A stretch of DNA of 6,516 nucleotides from an uncultured Methanosarcinales archaeon (lineage in GTDB: Archaea > Halobacteriota > Methanosarcinia > Methanotrichales > Methanotrichaceae), in the NCBI GenBank assembly GCA_937864385.1, contig CALMJN010000081.1, forward strand, positions 1 through 6,516, given 5' to 3'. The first letter of the stretch is position 1, and each line of letters opens with the position of its first letter. A program made the position numbers and the translations under genes. Below the pieces are notes generated by a model that was not told the origin of the DNA, did no database searches, and saw only the letters and a list, made by a program, of their open reading frames with translations. Shown here piece after piece: positions 1 through 5,871 of the stretch.

Positions 1-1048
1 CAAACTTTGAGGGATCTCGGGTGAGATCTGCTATCATATTCTGCAGGTCTCGATTATCCGAATCAATGGGCGGAACAATGGTCCCCACCACATTTCGACC
101 CAAGATCTCCTCTCTGGCATAGCCGAAGAAGTCCTCGGCGAATTTATTGATGAAGGTTATATTCCCAACCATGTCCAGTCGGAGGATGATGCTGTTGGCG
201 CTCTCCACCAGCTCACGATACTTCTTCTCACTCTGGGACAAGGCTGCCTGGGTTTGCCATCTATCGATTGAGCCTCCAATGGCACCGGCTATGGTCATGA
301 GCACCGAGACCTCTCCCCAGGTCCAGAGCCACACTGTGCTCCGGCCGACAAAGCCAATAAAGCCCCAGAATCCCGTCTTTGTGAATAGAAGAACGATCAG
401 GAATGATAAAACTCCCAATTCTTGCAGCAAGATCCTTGACAGCGCCGGCTGATCTCTGGTCAGTCCCCTCATGGGCATGCCCTGGGAGAGGGAGTCGTAC
501 CAGGGAACGGGCTGGCTGTAAGAGATATCCAGAAGAGGCAGCTTCTCGCTGCCAGGAGCCAATCCCTCTCGGGTCCAGTCGTAGCTCAACTTGCAGCGAT
601 GCTCCCCCTCTTCAGTATCATAATTCTGAAAGATGTAGACCCGGTCCACATTGGATGAGCAGCCTAAAAACTCCAGGGACTGGGTCAAAGCCAGGTCGAT
701 CTCCTCGGTGATGAGAAGCTGATTGGTGGCCAGGGCCGCTCCGGCCAGGAATCTATCCCATCTTCCCCGGTCTACCTCTGGCTTTTCCTCGTATGGGCTT
801 TCCAGCTCAGCCACAAAAGCAGAACCATTGCCATCATTGATCTGGTGCAGGGTGCAGGGAAACGATCGCCCCTTAATCTCCATTTTGCCCGGTGTACTGC
901 TAATGTCCAAAAAGCTGCCGTCGTCTTCCCACCCAGTAAGGCTCCTGGCGGCAGAGTTCATGAAAAGCACCATGCCATCTCCATCGCAGATGCAGATGGG
1001 CCTGGAAAGGGAATTGAGAGCAGATCGGAATAATTGGTCTGGATTCAT
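1..1048 (-). CDS. PAS-GAF-PAS signalling protein (probable sensor histidine kinase), C-terminus beyond window
   Basis: Reading leftwards from ATG at 1048, 349 codons stay open to the window edge, so the 3' part is missing. Residues about 5-85 look like a degenerate PAS fold (PICICDGDGMVLFMNSAARS, then TGW). Residues about 105-262 match a GAF domain of the kind common in PAS kinases, with the markers NVDRVYIFQN, LSYDWTREG, FWGFIGF, WLWTWGEVSVL and IGGSI. A short linker with SEKKYRELVESA leads into a canonical PAS domain from about 275 (IILRLDMVGNITFINKFAEDFFGY, read in two pieces, then EEILGRN). No transmembrane helix is visible, so the seen part is cytosolic; the hydrophobic stretch near 205-235 is the GAF core. 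The output domain is outside the window; a HisKA/HATPase module is typical of the family but not seen. The start is fixed by a strong ribosome site. It follows a cyclase-family gene by 7 nt, so it is cotranscribed. The ligand is unknown. Confidence 0.85.
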   Translation of the reverse strand, partial: MNPDQLFRSALNSLSRPICICDGDGMVLFMNSAARSLTGWEDDGSFLDISSTPGKMEIKGRSFPCTLHQINDGNGSAFVAELESPYEEKPEVDRGRWDRFLAGAALATNQLLITEEIDLALTQSLEFLGCSSNVDRVYIFQNYDTEEGEHRCKLSYDWTREGLAPGSEKLPLLDISYSQPVPWYDSLSQGMPMRGLTRDQPALSRILLQELGVLSFLIVLLFTKTGFWGFIGFVGRSTVWLWTWGEVSVLMTIAGAIGGSIDRWQTQAALSQSEKKYRELVESANSIILRLDMVGNITFINKFAEDFFGYAREEILGRNVVGTIVPPIDSDNRDLQNMIADLTRDPSKF

Positions 1049-1055
1049 TGTATAT

Positions 1056-1062
1056 TCACCTC
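1056..1062 (-). promoter_or_regulatory. Shine-Dalgarno site of the PAS-GAF gene, overlapping the upstream stop codon
   Basis: On the minus strand GAGGTGA sits 7 nt before the ATG at 1048 and includes the TGA stop of the cyclase gene. It closely matches the archaeal anti-Shine-Dalgarno partner GGAGGTGA. This fixes the start of the PAS-GAF protein and suggests translational coupling of the two genes. Confidence 0.75.
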
Positions 1063-1727
1063 ACCAGAACCGCCCGCACCGGGCTTGCTTCGGCGTTCTC
1101 AATGCTTAGAGGCAGGCAGATGAGGAGGTATCTTCCGGCGGCAACCTGGCAGAGGTCCAGCCCCTCAAGGATAAGAATATCGTTCTCCAGCAGAATATGA
1201 TGTACGGGCAGAGATTCATCCTCGTACCGGTCCAAGGAGAGGTAATCTATTCCCACCAGTCCCATGCCCTGGGAGACACAGTAGCCGGCTGCTTCCGGGG
1301 ACAGTGAGACATAATCGGGGTTGAATGTTGGCTCAAGCATCAGCTTTCTCCGGCTGTTCTCGGTCTTGAATAATAACGCCTGACCTTGCGCTGCCCGGCA
1401 GCACTCCAGACTGGAAGGCATTATGGGGCCGGATCCGTAAATTGATATTACCTCAGCCGGAATGATGAAACGGCCCAGGGGATAGCTGTTCTGGCTCTGG
1501 CCAGGGAGAAGAATGTGGCTGGGAAAATCAAGATGGGTACCGGCATGAGAGCTCATGGAAAGGGAGGAGAGAGAGTAGCCTTTTTGGCCATCCGTTCCTT
1601 CCAGCCACTCTTGAAAGTAAGGTCGATCACCAGGAAAAGCAGGCGAGCGACCAAGTGGCGCACTGATGTCGTACACCTCATTTAAGTGCTGAAGACTCTC
1701 CGGGAAGACTGCGGGCGGCGAAGCCAT
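1056..1727 (-). CDS. Cyclase-family metal-dependent hydrolase (kynurenine formamidase-like)
   Basis: This 223-residue protein has the length and layout of the cyclase/KynB family (PF04199), soluble enzymes that usually hydrolyse amide or ester bonds with a bound divalent metal. The N-terminus has the DISAPL entry motif (20-25) and FPGD (31-34). The metal-binding signature HAGTHLDFPSH spans 61-71, giving candidate ligands H61, H65 and D67. The second half shows LVGIDYLSL (157-165), HHILL (176-180; H176 or H177 as ligand), ILEGLDL (186-192; E188 as ligand) and GRYLLICLPL (198-207), all at family spacing. No signal peptide is seen. Activity is therefore likely, but the substrate cannot be read from the sequence; kynurenine formamidase is only the best-studied member, and no tryptophan-degradation gene lies nearby. 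It starts at ATG 1727 with a modest AAGGT site 8 nt upstream and a TATA box near 1774-1781. The sensor gene follows in the same transcript. Confidence 0.88.
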   Translation of the reverse strand: MASPPAVFPESLQHLNEVYDISAPLGRSPAFPGDRPYFQEWLEGTDGQKGYSLSSLSMSSHAGTHLDFPSHILLPGQSQNSYPLGRFIIPAEVISIYGSGPIMPSSLECCRAAQGQALLFKTENSRRKLMLEPTFNPDYVSLSPEAAGYCVSQGMGLVGIDYLSLDRYEDESLPVHHILLENDILILEGLDLCQVAAGRYLLICLPLSIENAEASPVRAVLVR

Positions 1728-1773
1728 GAAAGAAGACCTTATTTTGGTATTATATCTCGTCTTTCATTTATCC

Positions 1774-1781
1774 TATATAAA
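1774..1781 (-). promoter_or_regulatory. TATA element in the divergent intergenic region (cyclase operon; possibly also the plus-strand gene)
   Basis: The 134 bp between the divergent genes (1728-1861) contains the minus-strand octamer TTTATATA, a consensus archaeal box A. Transcription about 25 bp downstream would start near 1750, leaving a leader of about 23 nt before the cyclase ATG at 1727, which is sensible. The core TATATA is self-complementary, so the same element could also serve the plus-strand gene with a start near 1805 and a leader of about 55-60 nt. No better plus-strand box was seen. Positions are inferred from spacing only. Confidence 0.5.
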
Positions 1782-1861
1782 TTGGCTTCATATCTGGGCT
1801 GCAGAGACCTCCTTTCCGCCTCACCGCAAAAGCTTTCCTTAATCAAGCAGCACATAGGCTC

Positions 1862-2467
1862 ATGAAGAACCTTGGCACTCTCGACCGGATGATAAGAGTG
1901 ATAATAGCAGAGGCATTTCTTCTTGTCGCCCTCTTTTGGGTAAGGGAAGACCTGCAAATGCCTCTGATACTGGCCACGGCGGTAATTCTGATCCCGGTGA
2001 TCAGTGGAAGCTGCGGCCTGTACGAACTGCTGGGATGGAGCAGCTGCGAGATGATCAAGCGCAAAAACGATAGGCTCAAAACGGCTCTCGTCTTGGCTGC
2101 AATTCTCCTGGCGGTGGTGGGGGGTTTTGCCAGCCACGTATATACCAAGAACATCCTGTTAGAGGATCTGGAGGAGGTAAACAAATCCTACAATATTGCC
2201 AGCCAGTCTCTGCTAGCCGATGGGATCAATTCTTCCCTAGAGATCGATAAGCTGGAGAGTTCCTTTGCTGCATTTACGGCAAAATATTCCAGCTACAGGC
2301 CTCTGGTGGTGCGGATGGATGGCAATTTCTCCTCCCGGAATGCCGAGATCTCGGTGGCTATATCCAGATCCAAGGAGGCGGTCATGCAAGGGGATGTCCC
2401 GTCCAGCCAGAGGCAGCTTGAAGAGGTGGGAGATATCATTTCCGCTATGATAAGAGATTATCAGTAG
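1862..2467 (+). CDS. DUF2892 (YgaP-type) membrane protein with an extra C-terminal helical domain
   Basis: This 201-residue protein opens with NLGTLDRMIRVIIAEAFLL (3-21), the recognisable start of the DUF2892 inner-membrane domain. Two membrane helices follow at about 12-26 and 33-50, then SGSCGLYELLGWSSCEM (48-64), which matches the family's Cys-Pro-Leu-Tyr-x-Leu-Leu-Gly closing motif with Gly in place of Pro. Ordinary members stop near here. This one adds a third membrane helix (about 73-92) and roughly 105 polar residues (about 95-201) that look alpha-helical, ending in a QLEEVGDIISAM helix resembling helical-bundle extracytoplasmic domains. The function is unknown. The start at 1862 is preferred over the ATG at 1889 because the conserved NLGTLDR lies between them, though no good Shine-Dalgarno precedes it. 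The minus-strand frames across the same region lack any family signature. Confidence 0.8.
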   Translation: MKNLGTLDRMIRVIIAEAFLLVALFWVREDLQMPLILATAVILIPVISGSCGLYELLGWSSCEMIKRKNDRLKTALVLAAILLAVVGGFASHVYTKNILLEDLEEVNKSYNIASQSLLADGINSSLEIDKLESSFAAFTAKYSSYRPLVVRMDGNFSSRNAEISVAISRSKEAVMQGDVPSSQRQLEEVGDIISAMIRDYQ

Positions 2468-2471
2468 CGAG

Positions 2472-2502
2472 AAATCTCTCTGCCGCCGGAGATTTATGTT
2501 TT
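2472..2502 (+). terminator. Possible hairpin terminator after the DUF2892 gene
   Basis: Starting 5 nt after the TAG stop, AAATCTC (2472-2478) and GAGATTT (2489-2495) form a 7-bp stem around a 10-nt loop, followed by ATGTTTT. The position and trailing T-run fit transcription termination, but archaeal terminators often need only T-runs and the stem is AT-rich. Confidence 0.4.
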
Positions 2503-2560
2503 AAATCCATCGGAGCCAGCCATTATCCTCAGTCTTATCCTCATCCTGCATATAAAATCT

Positions 2561-2578
2561 GGAAAGCCTCCCTTTTCC
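2561..2578 (-). terminator. Weak possible terminator after the 11-residue-repeat channel-like gene
   Basis: Just after the stop at 2582, reading leftwards, GGAAA and TTTCC can pair over an 8-nt loop and are followed by AGATTTTATA. The stem has only 5 bp, so this is tentative. Together with the plus-strand hairpin it would occupy most of the 114-bp convergent gap 2468-2581, where nothing else was seen. Confidence 0.25.
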
Positions 2579-2581
2579 ATC

Positions 2582-4045
2582 TCAAACCGTCCTTGTCAGA
2601 GAGCTGAGGAAGATGACGAAGAATATCCAGCCCAAAAGCCGAAGCAAAACCACAGCATACCGGCCAAGTCCTACAGGCACGAACTCTGAAGGAGTGGCGG
2701 AGATTATGTTGCTGGCTCCGGAGGTGAAGTAGGTGGTGGCGAGGAGAAGCGACTCCCAGATGGAGACCTTGCCCTCCGCGTTTCCAGCAATGCGATTTCC
2801 GGAGATCTCCTTCTGATCGGAAAGCTGCCTGGATCTGACCACGCTATTGGTCAGGAAGAAGAACAGGCCTCCTATAAGAATAAAGGCCATGGACCAGCCC
2901 AGGGGCCACACCGGGCGCAAGCCATAGCCGTATGTGGCAAAGGCAAGGAAGTCGAAGAGCCAGCGGCCGAAATCATGGTCCCATAGATATGCTCTGCGCT
3001 CGCAGCGATAGGAGAACTCGCACTCGCTGGCGTCATCCAAATAGCCCCGCATATCGAGGTTCTTTCTCAAGAGAACATATGCTGAGTCATCATAGGACAG
3101 ATTGTGAATCGATGACCAGCGGATATCGAGCTTCTCCACATCGGATCCTTTTAAAGAGAGGTTCTCTATCCTGACATTGTCGAAGGTGGCATCTTCTTTG
3201 AACCGGATGTCCTGGAAAAGGGCATTCTTGATGGAGGAGTTCCTGAAGTACGATTCCTGATGGAAATTAGCGCGGTTAAAGTCGGCTGTTTGGCTGAATT
3301 GAGCATGATCAAATCTGGCATCCTGAAGGAAATTTGCGCTATCAAAGCCTGCTGCTTGCTGGAACCGGACGCTGTCGAAATCGGCTGCCTGCAGGAATTG
3401 CGCCAGCTTGAAGTCCGCATTCTGGCCAAACGCTGCTGCCCTGAATATAGCGCCTCTGTCGAATTTAGTGCTCTTAAAATTGGCATCTTTCGAAAACCGC
3501 GCCCAATGGAAGTAGGCCTGCTGGCTGAATTGAGCGCTTACAAATTTTGCAGCCTGGCTGAACGCACAGTCTCTGAAGTAAGCAGTCTGGCCGAACCGGG
3601 CGGAAGAGAAAACGGCAGGGCCATTGAATCGGGAGGTGCTGAAGTCGGCGACATCTTCAAAGCTCGCCTTATTGAAGCTTGCCGTATCGTTGAACCATGA
3701 ATCGGTCATGGTGGTCCGGGACATAAATTTGTCTCCAGAAAAGTCGATGGCATCTTCGAGCGCCACCTTATTGATAGTGACATGGCCCAAGATGACCGAA
3801 TTGGCAATTTTTATCGGCGAATTGATGGAGACTCTACCTGCCGAGCTTTCCATGTTATCCAGCTGGCTCAGATCCAGATCGCCCTTGACGATGACATTAT
3901 TGTACTCCACCGGCTGCCCCTGCTCGATCTTCTTTAAGATCTCTCCGGCATCAATGATGCGAGACGGCTCTGCCTCTGCCGATTGAATTGAGAATAAAAA
4001 TACGATTATACATAACGCCAAAATCTCCCGTTTTCCAGATATCAC
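2582..4045 (-). CDS. Secreted/membrane 11-residue-repeat (pentapeptide-class) protein with a channel-like C-terminal module
   Basis: This 487-residue protein starts at GTG (4045). It has a signal peptide (KR, hydrophobic 8-20, likely cleavage after AEA at 25), a short domain with KGDLDLSQL (54-62), and then a repeat region where Phe recurs every 11 residues: positions 107, 118, 129 and so on to 261, with Leu at 96 starting the series. The unit is roughly Phe-3-Ala-x-Phe-x-x-Ala-x, as in the Pentapeptide_3 class of right-handed beta-helices. A conserved Cys/Arg segment (RGYLDDASECEFSYRCERR, 333-351) precedes a membrane helix (about 380-399), a basic loop, WESLLLATTYFTSGASN (430-446) and a last helix (about 461-481). 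The end aligns with Ion_trans_2-type pore-plus-helix, but TSGASN stands where TVGYGD is expected. An ion channel role is therefore doubtful; envelope sensing or scaffolding are alternatives. A partial decayed copy lies immediately upstream. Confidence 0.82.
   Translation of the reverse strand: MISGKREILALCIIVFLFSIQSAEAEPSRIIDAGEILKKIEQGQPVEYNNVIVKGDLDLSQLDNMESSAGRVSINSPIKIANSVILGHVTINKVALEDAIDFSGDKFMSRTTMTDSWFNDTASFNKASFEDVADFSTSRFNGPAVFSSARFGQTAYFRDCAFSQAAKFVSAQFSQQAYFHWARFSKDANFKSTKFDRGAIFRAAAFGQNADFKLAQFLQAADFDSVRFQQAAGFDSANFLQDARFDHAQFSQTADFNRANFHQESYFRNSSIKNALFQDIRFKEDATFDNVRIENLSLKGSDVEKLDIRWSSIHNLSYDDSAYVLLRKNLDMRGYLDDASECEFSYRCERRAYLWDHDFGRWLFDFLAFATYGYGLRPVWPLGWSMAFILIGGLFFFLTNSVVRSRQLSDQKEISGNRIAGNAEGKVSIWESLLLATTYFTSGASNIISATPSEFVPVGLGRYAVVLLRLLGWIFFVIFLSSLTRTV
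3233..3760 (-). repeat. Sixteen tandem 33-bp units encoding 11-residue beta-helix repeats
   Basis: Codons 96-271 of the channel-like gene form sixteen uninterrupted 11-residue units; a looser 5/6-residue continuation runs to about residue 293. At DNA level the units are diverged, but some stretches are identical: tggctgaattgagc occurs at 3291-3304 and 3522-3535, exactly seven units (231 bp) apart. The periodicity also keeps antisense frames open over this stretch, which explains the long plus-strand open frame at 3260-3700. Confidence 0.85.
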
Positions 4046-4048
4046 GAT

Positions 4049-4054
4049 ACCTCC
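4049..4054 (-). promoter_or_regulatory. Shine-Dalgarno site that decides the GTG start of the channel-like gene
   Basis: Minus-strand GGAGGT ends 3 nt before the GTG at 4045. The match is perfect but the spacing is short. No alternative start lies at a better distance, and the GTG gives a complete signal peptide, so it is accepted. Confidence 0.6.
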
Positions 4055-4080
4055 AGTTTTTCTGCTGGAATATCATAGAT

Positions 4081-4090
4081 TATATTTAAA
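4081..4090 (-). promoter_or_regulatory. Likely TATA box for the channel-like gene
   Basis: Minus-strand TTTAAATATA lies about 36-45 bp before the GTG start, predicting transcription from about 4060 and a leader of about 15 nt. It overlaps the TAA stop of the decayed upstream copy (4086-4088), so the intact gene appears to have its own promoter at the end of the relic. Confidence 0.45.
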
Positions 4091-4357
4091 CTGTCCCGGT
4101 CAAGGAGCTGAGGAGATAGACCAAGAATATCCAGCCCAAGCGCCTCATGATCATCACCACATAGCGGCCACGGCCCGGGGATGCACTGGCCATAGGCAGT
4201 AGCCGTAGCTGGCTAAAGGACAAAAGAGCCAGCTATCGAGCTTATGCGGGAGAGATAGCTCCTCTCCTTGCCTGCAGCGATAGGAATACTGTCACTTCCG
4301 GGCATCATCTTCAGAGCCGAACTTGTTGGAGTTTTCAATCAGAAGGAGGTAGTTGCT
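4086..4357 (-). pseudogene. Decayed partial second copy of the 11-residue-repeat channel-like gene
   Basis: Minus-strand translation from 4357 gives SNYLLLIENSNKFGSEDDA, matching residues 321-339 of the intact neighbour (SAYVLLRKNLDMRGYLDDA). The next residues are RK, a TGA stop at 4292-4294 exactly where the intact protein has Cys342, then QYSYRC and, after divergent residues, LDSWLFCPLASYGYCLWPV (matching to about residue 379). In another frame follows GRGRYVVMIMRRLGWIFLVY and then LLSSLTGTV with TAA at 4086-4088, matching the last 29 residues of the intact protein. About 79 codons, covering the first membrane helix and the pore loop, are deleted with a frame change. DNA identity is visible too: gagctgagga and gaatatccagccca occur in both copies with the same 20-bp offset. 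The signal peptide and beta-helix parts are absent. It cannot encode a working protein. Confidence 0.85.
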
Positions 4358-5195
4358 GCGACTTGTCCCACCATATCTTCACCCGTATAGAAGATCCCGG
4401 CAGCACCAGCTTGCCGTCCTCCTTTTTCAGAACGCCTCTGAGATAGTCCTTGAGCAAGGCCTTCTGCTCCTCGCTCTCCACCTGGGCCTGGGGAACAAGA
4501 GCTGCCATAGCCTCATCCAGGGAAGCATAGGGCTGGTTGTGCTCCAGCCGGAAGGATCTGATATTGGGGTAGATTCCCATCTGATAAAGCACATTGTAGA
4601 GCACATTGCTCTTAGGGCCGAGCCGGTAAGCTTTGCCGTGCAACCTTGGCCATAAGATCTGCCATTGTATATCCCAGGATGAGGGGCCAGCGAAGTGATA
4701 GAGGTAGACATATCTGGATGATGCCAGCACCATCTTTTCAACCGCCGACTGGATGTCTTTCATTCCCAGGGAGAAGGAAGCGATCACCACATCGTAGGGG
4801 GCGGAAAGGTCAGAGGCAATATCCACGTCCTCCCAGCGCTTCTGGACTATGTCGATATTGGAGAGGCCAAATTCGGCCATCTTCTCTTTCATAACGCTGC
4901 ACATGCCCTCCGCCGGCTCAATCGCAGTGACATGTTCCGCCTTCTGGGCGAAGGGAATGGCCAGGGTTCCCGGCCCGGCTCCGATATCCAGGACGCGGGA
5001 GTTCTGGCTTATATCCGTCTCCCATATGGTCTGGTCAATGCGGCTTCTCTCCTTTCGGCACATGTTCCAGAATCTGAGAGCGCTCTCCCGGCTCTCCCAG
5101 ATACGGGCGCAGTCCCGGCCCGGGCTGCTTGCCCGGTTCTCCTCCACCTGGCACTTCCAAATGAGGTTCCAGTCGATATCCTTGGGGTCTATCAT
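4335..5195 (-). CDS. Class I SAM-dependent methyltransferase
   Basis: This 286-residue soluble protein has a Rossmann-fold methyltransferase core. The SAM motif I VLDIGAGPGT is at 68-77, the acidic ribose-binding residue is E93 in AIEPAEGM (91-98), a motif II-like acidic pair is in RWEDVD (120-125), and YDVVIASFSLG (134-144) forms strand 4. The N-terminal 60 residues (DIDWNLIWK, then SRESALRFW) and the C-terminal half (LWPRLHGKAYRLGPKSNVLY at 181-200, then MGIYPN) are substrate-side elements whose acceptor I cannot name. The domain appears to end at IRVKIWWDK (270-278). The final residues QQLPPSD (280-286) are read from the pseudogene relic in a different frame, so the original C-terminus has probably been replaced. 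The start at ATG 5195 has only a weak AGGCTGA-like site. It follows the flavin reductase gene by 74 nt with no clear TATA box between, so cotranscription is likely. Confidence 0.87.
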   Translation of the reverse strand: MIDPKDIDWNLIWKCQVEENRASSPGRDCARIWESRESALRFWNMCRKERSRIDQTIWETDISQNSRVLDIGAGPGTLAIPFAQKAEHVTAIEPAEGMCSVMKEKMAEFGLSNIDIVQKRWEDVDIASDLSAPYDVVIASFSLGMKDIQSAVEKMVLASSRYVYLYHFAGPSSWDIQWQILWPRLHGKAYRLGPKSNVLYNVLYQMGIYPNIRSFRLEHNQPYASLDEAMAALVPQAQVESEEQKALLKDYLRGVLKKEDGKLVLPGSSIRVKIWWDKSQQLPPSD

Positions 5196-5269
5196 AAATC
5201 AGCCTGCCAGTTCAATCAAGAGCTTTCAGCCCTTGTCCCTTCCGTCTCAAAGAATTCTCAACAATTATG

Positions 5270-5857
5270 TCACTGCTTGGGACTGCTGCCCAGCATTGAA
5301 GCATATCTGTCCCCCTTTCCCGTGGAGACCGGGCGGACAAATTGGATACCATTCGGCCCGCCAATAGAGCAGAGGGGCATGGCCTTTTCGTAGTCCATTC
5401 CATCCACCTCCGAAAAGAACCTGTCATCCACCTCCAGATGCACTACCCGTGCTAAGATGAGGACATACTTTTCTCGGGCGATCTCCTCCTCCAGCCGGCA
5501 CTCGGCCCAGGCCAGGCATCCCTCAATTCCAGGAGGCTTGACCGCTGACGACCGCCGGGCCAAAAGCCCAGCTTCCTGAAATTCATCCGTCTCCGGGGGA
5601 TAGCTCCTGGCGCAGATCATCACCGCCTCCTCCATTCCCGCTCTGGGAACATTGATCACAAACTCTCCCGTCTGCCGGATGTTATCCAGGGTATCCCTTT
5701 TCAGCCAGGAGGCTATGAGCACCTCGTCCAGAGGACGCAGCACCGGTGTCACACAGGACCAGGGAGCAGCATTCAGAATTCCGCCTTCAGAGACCGTGGA
5801 TATGAGGACCACGGGCAGCGGCATGATCTGCGATCTCTGATTTGGTTTTAAAATCAT
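5270..5857 (-). CDS. Flavin reductase-like FMN-binding split-barrel protein
   Basis: This 195-residue protein fits the flavin reductase-like domain (PF01613) in length and motifs. It shows MPLPVVLISTVSEGGILNAA (12-31), the first two strands where FMN binds, then PW and SCVTPVLRPLDEVLIAS (34-50), KRDTLDNIRQTGEFVINVP (53-71) and VKPPGIEGCLAWAECRLEEE (106-125, the dimer strand). Archaeal members bind FMN and reduce it or pass electrons to partner proteins; the exact partner is unknown here. No membrane segment or Cys cluster is seen. The first ATG (5857) is chosen over the internal one at residue 12 because GGTGAT lies 6 nt upstream of it. It starts 14 nt after the CooC-like gene, with the ribosome site in the gap, so the two share a transcript. 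Confidence 0.87.
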   Translation of the reverse strand: MILKPNQRSQIMPLPVVLISTVSEGGILNAAPWSCVTPVLRPLDEVLIASWLKRDTLDNIRQTGEFVINVPRAGMEEAVMICARSYPPETDEFQEAGLLARRSSAVKPPGIEGCLAWAECRLEEEIAREKYVLILARVVHLEVDDRFFSEVDGMDYEKAMPLCSIGGPNGIQFVRPVSTGKGDRYASMLGSSPKQ

Positions 5858-5863
5858 TCTTAT

Positions 5864-5869
5864 ATCACC
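5864..5869 (-). promoter_or_regulatory. Shine-Dalgarno site of the flavin reductase gene
   Basis: Minus-strand GGTGAT lies 6 nt before ATG 5857, inside the 14-nt gap after the CooC-like stop codon. It supports this start and close coupling of the two genes. Confidence 0.65.
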
Positions 5870-5871
5870 GG

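Noticed and set aside
344..435. Possible transmembrane helix in the sensor (residues about 205-235)
   Set aside because: The stretch aligns with the core beta-strands and the FWGFIGF motif of the GAF domain, and is interrupted by polar and charged residues.
147..1109. Several plus-strand open frames of 62-128 codons
   Set aside because: They are antisense shadows of the PAS-GAF-PAS gene, whose minus-strand frame is continuous and has recognisable domains.
1739..2184. Two overlapping minus-strand open frames of 132 and 113 codons
   Set aside because: They lie opposite the DUF2892 gene, contain low-complexity, Arg/Ser- or His-rich composition and match no family, whereas the plus-strand frame has clear membrane helices and a known motif.
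3260..3700. Long plus-strand open frame of 146 codons with its own repeating pattern
   Set aside because: It is exactly antisense to the 33-bp repeat array; the periodic composition keeps it open and imposes the pattern. It has no ribosome site or family signature.
4053..4068. Short CCAG/CTGG inverted repeat before the channel-like gene as an operator
   Set aside because: A 4-bp stem with an 8-nt loop next to the ribosome site is too short to separate from chance.
5196..5269. Possible promoter or terminator between the flavin reductase and methyltransferase genes
   Set aside because: No convincing TATA box or hairpin with a T-run was found in these 74 bp; only a small AGAATTCT palindrome.
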